From the NCBI GenBank assembly GCA_003508835.1, contig PUFA01000012.1, positions 17,898,001 to 17,962,000 on the forward strand: DNA of 64,000 bases, in the 5' to 3' direction. The position numbers and the translations under genes were made by a program. The notes beneath the pieces are model-generated. The model had not been told where the DNA came from. It made no database searches and saw only the letters and a program-made list of their open reading frames with translations. The stretch is from Eonycteris spelaea. Lineage: Eukaryota; Chordata; Mammalia; Chiroptera; Pteropodidae. The stretch's first letter is position 1; every line of letters starts with the position of its first letter. This document shows, one piece after another, positions 1 to 46,126 of this stretch.

Positions 1-1621
1 TTAGGCGTGGAGAGAGCCAGCCAGTCAGGGAAGGGCCAGGTCAGAGGGCAACCTTCCTGCTCCATGGGAGCAGTGAGAACAGAAGGGGGATGGCGTGGGG
101 AGGCAGGAGGAGTGGGGGTTGGGAACAGTGGTCGGGAAGGAGAGCTATCCCCCAGGAGCTGGATAAGATGGCCGCCAGGGGAGCACCTTCTCACGGGGCT
201 GTGTCAAGACTCCTTTTGAACTCGGTACTAGGTATGTGGCCTGGACTTGGCTTCTCCAAGAGTCCTTTTCTCCTCTATAAAATGAGGATATTTTATATGC
301 TATGAGGAATAAATGCATTATTACGTGGGAAGTGCTGAGCCCAGTGTTGTCATTTCATGATGAGGATTTTGCTCAACAAGGGTCAGCAAGTATGCAGCAT
401 GGGCATCACTCGTTCCTGATAAGTCCCGATCCTCCTTCCTCTTAACACAGTGTTCCAGGGAATCTGGACCACTCAGTTCAAGTTAGCCTATGAGATGAAA
501 ACTCTTTAGCCTCCAGAGTTAGACCATGGACTTATTCATCTATATATCCTGGTGGCAGGGCAAGAGCTTGATGTACAGGAGTATTTGATAAATGTTTGCA
601 GGCTGAAGCAGAATCTGTTATAAGGCTCTACTGCTGGGGTTCTATCTAAACCAACTTAGCAGGATTCTTACTAAAACTAGACTCTGCAATCATGGACACA
701 AAGCCCAAAGTTCAAAGCCTTGTTGAGAACCTGACCAAAGTTTGCTAAGGAGACTATTTGTCCATGGGAAAGAACCCAAGTCCTCCAAGCTACTTCTCTG
801 TCCACCAGGTTCAGATGAGACAGGCAAGTTGAGGTGCCCTAGGGTGGGTGGGACCCTAGGCTCTTCCCCCAAACATACAGGTGTCTTTGCCTCACACTGT
901 GAATTCTGGGTCCTCGGGAAGGATTCCGAGTTATCCAGGCTTGCACGATCTCTCTGCACGGCGGGGGTGGGAGGCACGGCAGGGGGAAGATGCGAAGCAG
1001 ACTCCGCCTCGGTGGAGACCAACAGGGGACAGGACTGCCTGTGCCAACAGTGGGGATAGGAGCTTCTGGAACAGGGCCCAGGGAGGCAGTATTCCAGAAA
1101 CGGTCTTCTGTCCTGGTTGATAAATACCAGAGCTGCAATTAAGACAAAATTCTGTGAATATGACACCCGCTGACAGTTGCAGGAAGGCCCCGGAAACTTA
1201 TTATGAATTAAGTTTCGCAGGCAGCTCTGCGGTGGTGAGCTGGGGCTTGGGCCAGTGAATCTGAACACACACCGCAGGCCACCAACTCCAGCGCAAGGAT
1301 CGCCCACCAGGGTAGACGCGGGGAGAGTGACCCTCCATCCCTGTCATGGCCCCTGTGAAGGGCTTTTTTGTGTGTCTCAGGAGTCATAGCTGGAAAAGAC
1401 TTAGGCTCATCTTGTCCCAAGCTACCATTTCACATTTCAGAAAACTTCGGAAAACAAGGCCCAGTGGGGAGCTAAGGTCACACACAGTAAGTTTCGGGCC
1501 ACACCGGGGCTGGAAACCAGGATTCCTTATCCCAGGCTGGCAAGCTTGGCCAAAGGGCCGTTATCAGTCATGGAGCATACGTCCAGGCATTTGATTTAAG
1601 GAAATTCAACTGTTAGCTCTT

Positions 1622-1692
1622 CAAGAGAGAGAGAGACAGAGTCAGAGAATGGGACAAATTAGAGATGGGGGAGAGAGAGAGAGAGAGAGAAT
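1622..1692. repeat. GA-rich simple repeat
   Basis: Two (GA)n blocks, the longer around 1671-1690, separated by degenerate purine-rich sequence. Confidence 0.8.
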
Positions 1693-2204
1693 GAGATCGA
1701 GTCAGAAAGAGAGTTGCAGGAAGAGAAATGGAGAAGAGGGACAGAAAGAGACATGCATGAGCCTGAGTCATTAGGTTTAAAATAGAGATGCGAACACCTG
1801 TAGGGCTGGACGGGACCTCAGGGGTCATCTAGTCCAGTCACCTTCATTTTTACAATAATGAAACAAAGTATAGTTGAGTGGTTTCCTTGTGCAAACCTTT
1901 AAAGGAAAAGTTTGATGCCGAATGGTAAGAAAAATAAATGCTTTAAAGCTAAAGGGCAAAACTCCCACCTCCAAGAGTTTTGAAATGAGGTTTAAAGAAT
2001 GGAGAGGTGTAGGAATGACCCAGCAAGGGAGATCTGAGAAAAGGTGATGCAGATGATATTTCTGCAACTGTCTGGGATTCGGGTCTTATGCCTTCCGTGC
2101 TTCTTTCTCTGATATCTTAGATTCTGGGTTTCTGAGAATAGAGAGGAATGCCCCAGAGGGAGAACACAGCCTAACCCTTTCAATCCTCACTCCTCCCATC
2201 TCGA

Positions 2205-2395
2205 TACCAGTAAATCTTCTCTGCTTTCAATGCTCAGCTCAAATGCCATCTCTTCTAGGAAGCTTTCCCTGATTTCTCACTTGTATTCCCTGCTCCAGTT
2301 GGTACCCATCACTTCCTTCGATGAATCCCTCTAAACACCCCAGCTGCATTTTAGCCTCTTCTCTTTCCCACCTTGTATAATAGTTCTCTTTGAAA
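2205..2395 (+). repeat. L2 3'-end fragment
   Basis: The text 'ctcagctcaaatgccatctc' followed by 'ggaagctttccctgatttc' is the familiar L2 tail. Borders are approximate. Confidence 0.55.
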
Positions 2396-2635
2396 ATGTT
2401 GAAAGAAGAGCCCCTATTCTATGCCAGGAACTACAAAAGCCTTAGTAGTTCTTTAGTCCTTACAACAAAGTAACAGGGCAAGTTTCACCTTACCCACTGT
2501 ACGGATAAGAGAACTGAGACTCAGAGAGAGTGAATAACTTCCTCGAGGTCGTACAGCTAGTAAGTGCAAGACAAGGACTGCGGCCTAAGTTTGCCTAACT
2601 CCAGGGCCTGTGCTCTTTCCACAGCACTGAACAAC
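2395..2635 (-). repeat. MIR SINE
   Basis: Matches the MIR core in reverse orientation: the 'gataagagaactgagactca' region, 'gtacagctagtaagtgcaag' and 'gggcctgtgctctttccaca'. Confidence 0.75.
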
Positions 2636-2751
2636 ACACTCCAAGGGAAGGGACTGTCTAGTCATTGCGTCTTGCCCATGTTTGGCACTCGATATGTGTT
2701 TCTGAATGAATGAATACAAGAAATAGTCTTTCTTTTGGGGGCTATAGCTCA

Positions 2752-2972
2752 GGGGTCAGCAAACTACAGCCTGCGGCCCAAATCTAGCTTGCCTCCTTTT
2801 TCATAAGTGAAGTTTTATTGCAACACAGCCACACTTATTCCTTCATGTGTTGTCTATGTCTGCTTTCATGTACTATGGCAGAGTTCCATTGTAACAAGGG
2901 CCATGTGGCCCATAGAGCCTAAAATATTTACTGTCTAGTCCTTTCCAGAAAAGCCTTGCTGACTCCTTCTAT
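2752..2972. mobile_element. hAT-type nonautonomous DNA element
   Basis: Starts with GGTCAGCAAACTACAGCCTG and includes the phrases 'gttttattgcaacacagcca' and 'ccatgtggcccatagagcct', typical of a common mammalian MER-class element. Subfamily not assigned. Confidence 0.55.
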
Positions 2973-3065
2973 AGCTTATAGTCTTTACTAAGCTGATTAA
3001 AACAACAGAGCTTTTTGCTAAGCACTAATAATCTTGCCTTTATGATCTGGAATATTTGTATATGC

Positions 3066-3092
3066 GTGTGTGTGTGTGTGTGTGTGTGTGTG
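3066..3092. repeat. (TG)n microsatellite
   Basis: Uninterrupted TG dinucleotides upstream of the exon 1a region. Confidence 0.9.
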
Positions 3093-3299
3093 CATGCTTG
3101 TGCATTGGGTATGCCTATAAAGTTTCAGATTTCTACACGTATCTGATATACATATCACCCTATATTTTATAGATAGGCTTCATCTAAAAAGGTTTACCCC
3201 ACAAGCTTTAATTAATTTAGCTTTGTTGCCAGCAGCTTGGCACAGACATGGTAAAGGCTAAGGGACCCTGGCAACAAAGGTCTCCCCTGAAGCAGTGGA

Positions 3300-3704
3300 G
3301 GGCAGATTCCCTGGACGGTTGCAGTGAGGGTGGACTTTGAGGCTGGCCAGAGCAGTATCATCACGGCAATTTCTGAGCTGAATGGAAGTGGCCATTTGAT
3401 GGACTGCACTTCATTTCCTCTCTGCTTGCGATCAGTAGCCCAGGCTCCCGACCTCAACACCCCCATTGGGCTGAGGGCACTCTTCTTCTCCCAAGCTGAC
3501 CCCTATTGCTACCTTCTGAGAGGCAGCTCAGGACTGGCCTCTGGACCCCTGGCATCTGGGGCAGAAGGAACGCCAAAGAAGGAATTGGCTGACTCTCACC
3601 CAAATGCCCAGCAGGCCAGATGCTGGGAACACTTGAGGTGTGACCGATCTCAACCTGTCTCTAGTGTGTGCTCCCTGGCCAGTCCACCTTGGGCCTTGCC
3701 CACA
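3300..3704 (+). promoter_or_regulatory. Candidate ColQ-1a promoter and 5' UTR
   Basis: This non-repetitive stretch lies directly upstream of the exon 1a ATG, between two (TG)n tracts. I see an E-box-type CACTTG near 3630 but no convincing TATA box. The call rests on position and on the known fast-muscle promoter of COLQ; the exact start site cannot be read from sequence alone. Confidence 0.35.
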
Positions 3705-36675
<32,971 letters not shown>

Positions 36676-38155
36676 GGGCGCCAGGCGGCGCGGGCTGCCT
36701 CTCACATGCCTGCAGCAGCTTCTCCACCCTCGAAACTGACCTCGCACCGTCCTGGTCCGGTTTCCATCACCTTCCTGCAACCAAGACAAGGACAAACTTG
36801 TGCTGCTAAGATGTGCTTTTAACTCAGTCCAACTGGAAGAACTTAGGACCAGTGCATCCTGTCTTAATCCAAAATACCGGAAAACCTCCCACATGCCCAG
36901 CCTGGGGACGGTGACCCATCGCTCAGATCGGGCCAGTAGCTGACCTACAGTGCCTGTTCTCTTCCTGCGTGCTGCCCTCCCAGGCCGTGGACTGGCTTAG
37001 CACTGTTACACACACATGGACCTACAGACTGTTCTCATCCTGTTTGGGGCATCTGGGGTACAGGCCTCTCCACCCCTCTGACCTCCAGAAATGTGGGCCT
37101 TTTCACCAGGACAGCCAACTGCCAGGTCTCTCCAAGGCCTGTGAACCACACAGTGGGGAAGTGGATCCGTTCTCTCGTCATGGCTCACAGCTTTGGACGC
37201 CCTGAGGGTCCCTTCAACTGGCCACAGCCCCATGTGGACATCCCCAACAAGAGACCCAACTGTGAAGAAGTACTGAGAATGCCACCAAACCCTTACTCTG
37301 CCTCAGGTATCGGGTGGAGGCTCAGCTGTGCGCCTGCCAGGCGGACAATAGCAGATGAGTGGCCTTCCGCTTCTTGACCATTTCTCAAAGGGATGGCTCT
37401 CATGGTTTCATCATCCCAGGCACCATCTTGACCTTGTGGCTCTCTGCACTTAAGCCTCCATCTCTCGAATGCCTCTCGCCCATTTCTTATTCAGGAAAGT
37501 CTCTGGCAAAGTGACCTGAGTCCACACCTGGGCAGGCTGTCCGTGTTTCCTCAGCCCTGAGGAGAGCCCCACCTTGGGTGTCCTGCCCAGGACCCCACTA
37601 CTTTTAGGCAGAGACGGTTCCTGTTCTGAGCTCCAGCTCCTGGCTGCCTGCTGACTCCTGAGTGCCCTGTGGCCTCCCTGTGTCTCCATAGTGCGCAGCT
37701 TGGTCCTCCCATCTGTATGCCAAGCCCCCCCCCACCTGTCTACAGGGTCGTTGTCCTGCATGTCTGTGAGCTGCCTTCCATCACCATCTTTCCGGGGTGA
37801 GCCTTAGCTTTGTTTTAGAAAGACGTCTTCCCCACAGCAGACCTCAAGTGGAGTTTGCCCATTTGTTACCAGATGAAGGGACACTCCTGTTCTTTTGTAC
37901 AAAGCTATTTAATTTGGCTAAGTCCTGGGGACTCAACAGGTAGGAGCCTCTGGCCCAGCTGGCCATCATGCTGGTGGTTATAGTGGACGGGGTCAACCCA
38001 AAGGTGATGTCTTCAGAGATGGGCACATTGGCCAGCTTGGTTTTCTCAGCCTCTACTGCAAGCCCTGGGGTGATCTGCTCCCATCTAAAGTCACCACCTT
38101 CATACTGGGATCTCTGGGTAGGAAATCAAGAAATAAAGACAGCTCTTTTCCCCAA
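36676..38155 (+). other. COLQ: COLQ 3' UTR
   Basis: About 1.5 kb of non-repetitive sequence runs from the stop codon to a canonical AATAAA, with no other open frame of note. The 3' limit assumes cleavage 15-25 nt after the signal. Confidence 0.65.
38132..38137 (+). promoter_or_regulatory. Polyadenylation signal AATAAA for COLQ
   Basis: AATAAA lies in the context AAGAAATAAAGACAGC, followed within 30-60 nt by a T- and GT-rich stretch. It is the first strong signal downstream of the COLQ stop codon. Confidence 0.65.
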
Positions 38156-38459
38156 CTGTGGCTCTCTCTTCCCTGGGGGTTTGGGGCTACTGTCCAGCAT
38201 TGCTGGATGGAACGAGGGGTCTGAATTCAAGTTCTCTTCCCAGACCCTGCAAAGGATTCTAGAATTTGGAGGCAGTCCCGCTCCCTCAGGAAGAGGGGAG
38301 GAAACAGGTTCAGAGATGTGGAGGAACTTGCCCAGGGTCACACAGCCTAGGCTTGCTAACCCAGCCCCACCCCCAGCTTTGTATGAGGATCTTGAGGACG
38401 GGATGGAGATCCAGTACTGCCTCGGGCCCAGCTGAGAGGGTCCCTGTTCTGGGCCTCAC

Positions 38460-38650
38460 ACCTTGGAGGGCACAAATCTGTTTAACTATCCTGCATAATT
38501 TGCTTAACTTCTCTGAGTCTCTATTTTCCCATCAATAGACTGGGAATAATAATATCTTATTTCAGGGTTGTGTTGGATTTTAGCAAACATATGGTTAAAA
38601 TGTCTGACACCTAGAAACTGTTTAGGAAGTGTTAGGTTTTATCTGTGTCA
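38460..38650 (+). repeat. MIR SINE
   Basis: 'cttaacttctctgagtctct', 'gactgggaataataatatct' and 'tgtctgacacctagaaactg' follow the MIR 3' half. Confidence 0.65.
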
Positions 38651-40691
38651 TTATTATTTAGTAGCTCAGTCCAAATCAATCACATCTTTGGGGACCTGGG
38701 GTATTTTTCTTCCCTCTTTGAGGCCAGTTACATGAGCTCACTTTTGACAGCAGTTTGGAGCACAGCCTTTACTGCAAAGCAGCGAAAAAAAAAAAGCAGT
38801 GGTTCTCAATCTCTGCTGCACGGGAGCCCGTTTGATAAATAGATACCACCAGGGATGAGCCTATAGACCACCAAAATTAGGTTTACTGACTGGTAGGTGG
38901 TAGGGAGACCAAACATCAGAGGAGCAATGGGGCATCTCATCAAACCCAGAAAGACGAGATCATGATGGGATTTGGGGAAGGATGGAGATGAAGAAGCAAG
39001 TACATGAAGCAGTGTTGGGACAGGCACAAAGTAAAGCAATTTGTGCATAAAGGGGTCAACAACAAGCCTGGGCCGGGAAGTGGACCAGTTAAGAAAAACG
39101 TGGAATGTTATGCCTGAAAACCCTTCCGGAAGCTCTGCATCTAGGATGGAAATGGAAACTGCTTCTCTGTGTCAAAGTGACACACAGTTCAGGTCTTCCA
39201 GGCGAGAATGGAACACTCCATTCTTACTGATAGGCTTGCAAACCGCAAAGTTTTGACAGCCCATGACTACGTTTCACAGTGATTTTTGTTCAGGTGGCAG
39301 GATTAACAATGGGAGGCTGGGGCTGTCATTAGAAAGAAAGTAGTAGTCACCAAAGGAATGATTATGACACTTTCAAGCTGCAGCAGTGACTTGGGGAGAA
39401 AGATCACTTCCTGTGAACTTTGCTGCTGGTTTTATATCAGTGTCTGCTCAGGCAGTCTGATGAATGGCAGGGCACAGGGCTGAATTGTACGCTCTCAGTC
39501 TGAACGGGTTTGTTTCCAATCCCAAGGATCCACCTGTGGCCGGGACTCTCTAGGCCAGCCCAGAAGCTCTTACCATAACCAGGGGAGTGTGGGGATGGGC
39601 AAAGCTGTTTGAGTGACAAATTTGTAAGCAAAATAGTCTTTGAAGGAAGCTTGGTAACTAATACTTAGAAACCAGTGCTTGGAAAGATCGTAGTTGCTGA
39701 GCATACTGGGACAGATGGGATGCTGGCCATCCACCAGTCTGATAAGGGCATAGAGGGCACATGTGGGTCAAATTGCTTAAGAATCGTCAAACCTCATTAT
39801 AATTACTGGGCCAACCTATGGCCCAGTGACTGTTATACTTGAGTTGTCTGCACCATCCTTCCCCTATAATGGTGTGAACCAGTTTAAATTTACACTGAAA
39901 CTCAGATCTTCAGTTTGTAACCATGAGCTCACAGGTGAGGGACCGTGGGGATTCACCAAGATTACTACACTTGAGCACCCATAGTTACCACCCAGAAGTT
40001 CCAGAATTGTCATCTATTCTCCCTCATCGTCTTTTGTAACCACTCTGCGAGGGTTGCAACTCACACAAGAGTAATGGGTTAAGGACTTCCCACTCCACCT
40101 CATCCAACCCTCTGAGAGAGGAAAATAACTCCCATTCCCTTTATGAGAGGGTCTTTCTCTCTGGGGGTTCACCTGAGTTATTTGCAGTCCCAGGTAGCTG
40201 ACTTTTAGTCAGACAATCTACAAGGAACAATCTTACTAAAAGCAGAAATTGGTTATTTCCCCTGCTCTCTGTTCCCCCTTACCCTACTCCCTTTATGGAA
40301 ACTCAAGTAAAAGTTACTGGCCTTAGGTTGGTCCATGAATTATAATAAGGTTTAGAGAGTTGTAGGCTATGTGACCCATATGTGCTTTCCATGCCTCTCT
40401 TAGAATGATGGCTAGTGTGTCTGTCCCAAGATGTCTATGTAACACTGAAATTCTGCTGCAGAGACGCTAGTATCGCAAGAGAATTTCGTTTATGGTTATT
40501 TTGGCCCCTGTAATTTCTTCAAGGACAAAGATGAATTTTTCTGTCTTTGATGTTCCAACCGATAAACAGTACCACATTCCACTGCATGTCCTACCCCGGG
40601 TTACACTCAATCTAACACCTGGGATGGGAACTTGAAGGCAGTCATCCTGGCCATGGGTCATCACTTGGGGCTCACCAGTCTTCCCCGGGGC

Positions 40692-40872
40692 AGGGGTTCT
40701 CAATTAGGGCTCGTCAGAATGACTGGAAGGGCTTACGAAAAAGATTACTGGGTCCTGGCCCAGAGTTTCTGATTCAGCAGGCCTGGGGTGGGGCCTGAGA
40801 ATTTGCATTTTTAACAAGGTTCCGGGGAGTGCCGATGCTGATGGACCAGCAGGACATTTTAAGAGCCACTGC
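40692..40872. mobile_element. MER5-like hAT element, well preserved
   Basis: 'caggggttctcaattagggc', 'gtttctgattcagcaggcct', 'gagaatttgcatttttaaca' and 'taagagccactgct'; both ends and the core are recognisable. Confidence 0.75.
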
Positions 40873-40934
40873 TCCAAGGAGATGGCTCATCTCTAGACCA
40901 CTGCAGTCGACCAAAGACACAGGGAGGAAAGGTG

Positions 40935-41445
40935 GGGACTTGGGGTGGGTGGCTTTTTAGTACTCTTCTATTAAACAGGTGGAGTCCAGGTCCCTTCCTT
41001 TTGAATCGAAGTGGGCTTTTGACTGCTTTGACCACTAGAATACTGTGGAGGTGATGCTGTATGACTTCCCAGGCTAGGTCATAAAAGGCCATGCAGCTTC
41101 TCAGAACACAACATTCTAGGGGCAGGCTGCCATAACGTTAAGACCAACTACCCTGAGACTGCTGTGCTAGCAGGGCTATGTAGGTTCTCTGGTTGGCGTT
41201 CCAAATGAGCCTACTTCAGCCATCCCCACCATGGTGCCAGACATGTGAGTGAAGTCAGTCTGGACTTCCAGTCCTGCCCATCTGCCAACTGAGTACCCCC
41301 GAGTGACCTCAGTTGAAGCTACAGAGTTGAATTGCCCAGCCAAGTTCTGTCCTAATTCCTAACATTCCATTAGATAAAATTGTTTTAAGCTACTAAGTTT
41401 AGGGGTAGTTTGTTACTTAGTACTAGATAACTAGAATACTGCTCT
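40935..41445 (+). repeat. Old interspersed repeat, copy 1
   Basis: Includes 'aggtggagtccaggtccctt', 'ggtgccagacatgtgagtga' and 'ttttaagctactaagtttag'. Family not assigned; it looks like an old LTR-type mammalian repeat. Confidence 0.45.
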
Positions 41446-41734
41446 ATGTTAGAAAGGATGGGAAGGAAGCAAACTACACATAGTGAATAAAGACGGAAGT
41501 GCTAAGCCTAGAGAAGCCATCGACTTGGGTTTGGTGCCCTCTGCAGGAGCCATAAACAGAAATGTCTTACTCCCACTGCGACTTATTTATCTGGCCAGGA
41601 GAAAAGCCAGAGCTGGGAGGGGCCTTAGTGATTTTATGGCCCAGTGTCCTCAACTGTGGTGGAGACATGGGATATGTTGAGGTGAAAGATTGATTGCAAT
41701 AATTCCTCAAATTTTCATACCTCCCTATATCTAT

Positions 41735-42165
41735 ACTTTTCCAATGTACTTTGCAACTCCTCCCATCAACTGGTGGAGTGTAGTTTCCACCCCTTGATTC
41801 GAACTTGGACTGTGCCCCTGCTTTTGGCCAATGAGATGTTAGCAATTGTGACAGGGACAGTAGTGTTTCTTCTTATTCTAGCATCTCTGCCTTGCATGAC
41901 AACATGCCCAGGCTAGGTGGCTCGATGACACATGGAGCCGCCCTGCCTGAGTTGCCTGTTCTGCTGGCCAAGGCTATCCTAGATCAGCTGAATCTGTCAA
42001 CTGCCAGGCATGTGAAAGAGCCCAATCACGACCAGAACTGTCTAGCTATGCCCAGTTTAAACTGCCAATCCAGACCTGTGAGCAAAATAAATGTTTATCA
42101 TCGTAAGCCATTGTTTGGAGATGGTTTGTTATATGTCATTGTAGTGGCAACAGTTAACTAAGCAT
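41735..42165 (+). repeat. Old interspersed repeat, copy 2
   Basis: Same order of landmarks as copy 1: 'aactggtggagtgtagtttc', 'gccaggcatgtgaaaga' and 'taagccattgtttggagatg'. Same orientation. Confidence 0.45.
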
Positions 42166-42864
42166 TAAACTCTTATGTGATGAATGTACACCGCCACTTC
42201 CTCACTGAGAGTCCTGGTTCAAGTCTCTTATTTCCACCTGAAGAAATGGGAGCCAACTGCAGAATAAGCAGCACAGGATTCCTGGCCTAGATCTCTTAAT
42301 GTGTAATTGTATTCAGTCCAAATTTATTGAGCATCCATTAGGTGAAAGACACCACACAATTAAAAAGGAACATGGTCACAGGCACCTAGGGGTTTAGTCT
42401 ATTAAGGGAGCCAAGACCACAAGACAGATGTGGGCATTGCTGATCAGGGGTATGGAATAGAAGCAGGAGGCAGGATCACCTCCAGCCAGCAAGTGTCAAT
42501 TGGGGGTCAGAGGTGTGGCATGGCATTCCAGGTGAAGGAAATTGGTGAGCTAAAATGACTGAGATGTGTCTAGGAATTCGATTTAACCTTTGTGTGGTTC
42601 TCAGACCCAAAGCCAAGCCTCCCTTACCAGACCAAGGAAAATGGCCTCAGATGCCATGTGGCTTACTTAAGTCATCCTTTAGTTTTGAACTTACACACCT
42701 TTTAAAAACGAGGTGTATGTCCTAATAAATGTAACACCAAACTAAGAAGGAATCAATGTAGATAATCGAGGTTAAGAACAAAGGATTCCTAAAAGAATCC
42801 GATATTTTTCATTGATTTCCAGTTAGAAAATAAAATCCACCAAGACAGGAAGTGTATTGCTGAC

Positions 42865-42870
42865 TTTAAT
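42865..42870 (-). promoter_or_regulatory. Possible distal EAF1 poly(A) signal (ATTAAA)
   Basis: ATTAAA on the minus strand, near the edge of the low-repeat region downstream of EAF1. It is a weak assignment; other A-rich hexamers occur in the region. Confidence 0.25.
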
Positions 42871-43228
42871 ATTTACTTAAATATAATGATCTTTTAAGAG
42901 AATAAACCAAAAAAACTTTACACAGCAAATATTTTACATAAATGTAAACATGCACATCTACTTCATAATTAAGCAAAATAAACTTTTAAGCACAAAATTT
43001 TTAAAATTATTAAAGAATGAGACAATGAACCCAAGACGGAAACAACAGGAGCAATAAAAACACACATTTCATAAAGCTTCAATTGGTCTTGTCTTCCAAC
43101 CCACTGGTTAAGGCCTGAGTTTCAGAAATCCTACCTTCCTTGCCAAATGGAAACATCCAATTTGGCTGTACCTAATATACATCCACATAACAGAATATTA
43201 CTCTTTCAAAATAATGTAATAAATACAT

Positions 43229-43257
43229 CACACATACACACACACACACACACACAC
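43229..43257. repeat. (AC)n microsatellite
   Basis: AC units with a few interruptions, followed by CACACACCCG-type sequence. Confidence 0.9.
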
Positions 43258-46079
43258 CCGCACTCACACACACCCGTACACACCCTACTTAACCAGCCTC
43301 TCAAAAAGGGAAGTAAGGATTTTGGAATTTTCAAGTTTTTCCACTACTGAAGCACATACATATTAATACCACATACAGAAAAAAATGATTCCGCTACAGA
43401 AATAAAACAGTTCATGAGTGGTATCATTACAAATATCTAGTTTGTGTTGTTTTCCAAATCACGTCTTTACTGTGGTTTGCCATGGCTCCTCAGATCCTTC
43501 GGCCTTGAGTCTTTACACCTCACCTAATGATCTGCATACAGTTGGTAGACGTACAGAACAAAGGAAAGGCAATTTTAACAATTCAGTTAGAAACTTCAAA
43601 ATTATGAAAATCAGCATGGATAGTTTTTAGCTGTCTCCAAATGCCTGGAATGTTTTCTCTAAGGCTACCCTCTTGACTCTGACGGTTGGTTCCCTCCGCC
43701 TTCCACTCATCCGGCTATAAGCATCTGAATGTCTATTCCTGTGGATGCCCCAGAGGATAGACATAAGAATAACGGTCCCTGCTTTTAAGGAGTTCTTACT
43801 AACCAGAGCTCGAGCGAGGTCAGTATGTACGCACAGCACTCCAGTCGGCTGAAATGAACGAGGAGTCCATGAAGATGGCACCTACAGCACCTCAGGAGTA
43901 AAGTCTGGAGGGGGCGAAGGGGAGGAGAGACTGAGAAGGCACAGAGGCAGGAAGAACAAGTGAAGTTGGGCTGGCACGAGGGTGCTCGTGAGTAGTCTGT
44001 AAGGCCAAATTCTTGATTTCCAAAAAGAAAAAAATTCCTTACTCTGGTGGGTAAAGCTGGAGGGCAGACAGAGGGAACCACCGAAGGCTTTGTGCAGAGA
44101 ACCAACCTAGAGCTGTGCTAAAGGACAGCCGCGCGATGCCAGGCAGGATGGACGATAGGGGAGTCTGCAGCTCAGAGAGCCTGACTCGCCGAACTCAGTG
44201 CCACGTGCAAGCATTTCCGACAGAAACAAATGTGTTTACCCGACCTGCCAAAAACCACAGTTCTGTCTATATATGTGAAGACTTTAGGAGAGGAAAAAAA
44301 AGAGGCTTAAACATATTTTTAGTTCAAGTTCCTGGAACTTGCCCCACCTTGAGCAAGTTAAGAGCAGTGAAACATTCCCACATCCAGTAACAATTCAAGT
44401 CTCCCAATCGTGACCTTCACCCTCCCTGAGCTGTCATTACCAAGGAATTATAAAGCGATTATCAACTCATTATAAAGAAGTTCCTACCTGCCATTAAATC
44501 CACCCGACACCTCCTGATGGGCTGAGAACCCACCGCAGGGGGCGAACGTGCACCAGTAGCCCACAGTTGGCAGTGGTGTGAACGAACACATGGCCGGACA
44601 CTGGCCATATGGCCACGATGTGGGTGTAAAAGGTGACTCTGTAAAGCTTTATTCTAACAAAGCCCCCACTGTGGATCACCTAATTCCCTTCTAGGTCCAG
44701 ATTGCTTCCCTCCGCTAGCTGGGGAGGGAGAGGCCATCCAAGTGGAGGGACCCCAGTAAGGAAAATCATATTGAATGTTCTTGATACCCACTAAACATAA
44801 GTAGATGATGGAAATTTCTCAGGACATATTTGTTCAAATAACAGGAATGGGATATTCCATCCTAATTATGGGACAATTTATCACACATACACTCAGCAAG
44901 GAACATTTACTAGTGACCAGTTTCCTGCAACAGATTCAGTATGGAAACTGCACACAGAAGGCAATCTTGTGACTTTCTTCTAGTTGTATATAAAAAATAC
45001 AAATCAGTCTGGGAGTCAGGCACAAACAGTGGTACAAAAGAATGAACAAAAATATCTTATCAAAAGAATGTGCTCATTTCATACTGCAGAACTCCTATCT
45101 AGATTCTGGTTTTTGAAAACCTGCCGCTGGTTAACTGGTTCAGAAAGGGTTTTTCATCATGCCTCTCTTCCACTCTGAATCCACTGAGTGAAGAACACTT
45201 AATATGGATCTGCGATGGAACGAAAGCCCCAGTTTGATTGAGTTGCGCGTAAGCACAGTGACTGCTGGTTTCATTTGCCCATGCATTTAGATCTAAATTT
45301 GAGCTAGAAGTGCCCAACTCTTTTCTCTTTCAGGAATCCAATAAAAACTCCAATGTTCACCTTTAAGTCCCATTGGTAAGAATCTCTGGTTCCAATAAGT
45401 GAGATTCAAGGGAGGGGGCAGAGGGAAAGCCTGGAATGGAGGCAGGAAACTGGTTGTAAACCAGCTGTGCGCTTCCCTTTCCTTATTTGTAAATGAGGGG
45501 GTTGAACCACAAGAGCTCCAGGGTCCCACCCAACTGACTCCTTCTGGAGGTCCATTTCTACACAGGCTTATCAGGCTGGGTCAGATAAAACTTCCTTACC
45601 ACTTTGTGTCCACAAATGAAAGTGGTTTTAACATACTTCTACACTGCAGGTTGAAGTTTCTCTCTCTTACCCCTTAAAAACTGTGTTTCATTTCACCGGT
45701 GCAGACCACTTGGCCAAACTGGTGGCCGCTGAGGTTTAAAACTGAATCACTGGCCTGGTAAAGATATGGCCTTTGAGTAACCTAGACCAGGGCACACTTG
45801 TATGTTTTTCATTAACAGTGTTAACCAAATAGAAATATAATTCTGTTAGGTCTTCTACAGATCTACTTAAACTTTGAAATGTGAGATTGTTCAAAAATTA
45901 CATGAGAAAAATCACCCATCACCACTAAGTTAAAGACTTGAATATCTGAGAGGTCCAGAGCCTCAAACTCCTACTACAGTCACTGAACCACATTTTCCTC
46001 TTGGTAATGGACTTCATGCAAAGTAGCCCGGTCTTGCAGCGTATTTGTGCACCAAAAAGTTGATTCGAAAGATCCAGAT

Positions 46080-46126
46080 CTAGTCATCACTGTCACTGCC
46101 AGACTCACTCAACTGCAAGTCATTTC
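46080..46126 (-). CDS. EAF1: EAF1 exon 6, C-terminus and stop
   Basis: Encodes [14 protein letters not shown] then TAG (46080-46082). The acceptor is TTATAG|GAA. It matches the conserved acidic end of EAF1. Confidence 0.95.

Larger units (their letters stand above)
1..3299 (+). other. COLQ intron 1, upstream part
   Basis: No coding exon was recognised. The first 1.6 kb looks unique. It is followed by a GA-rich tract, an L2 fragment (about 2205-2395), a MIR, a hAT-type element and a (TG)n tract. The standard COLQ exon 1 is not seen here and is presumed upstream of the window. Confidence 0.5.
38156..42844. other. Intergenic region between the convergent COLQ and EAF1 3' ends
   Basis: No gene was recognised. 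It holds MIR sequence (about 38270-38350 and 38460-38650), a partial MER5-like element (38795-38900), a full MER5-like element (40692-40872) and two copies of one old repeat in the same orientation (about 40935-41445 and 41735-42165). Stretches in between are unassigned. Confidence 0.55.
42845..46079 (-). other. EAF1: Probable EAF1 3' UTR
   Basis: About 3.2 kb of mostly non-repetitive, AT-leaning sequence follows the EAF1 stop codon in the sense of transcription. A minus-strand ATTAAA (42865-42870) could be the distal poly(A) signal. Earlier ends are possible, so the extent is inference. It contains an (AC)n tract at 43229-43257. Confidence 0.4.
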
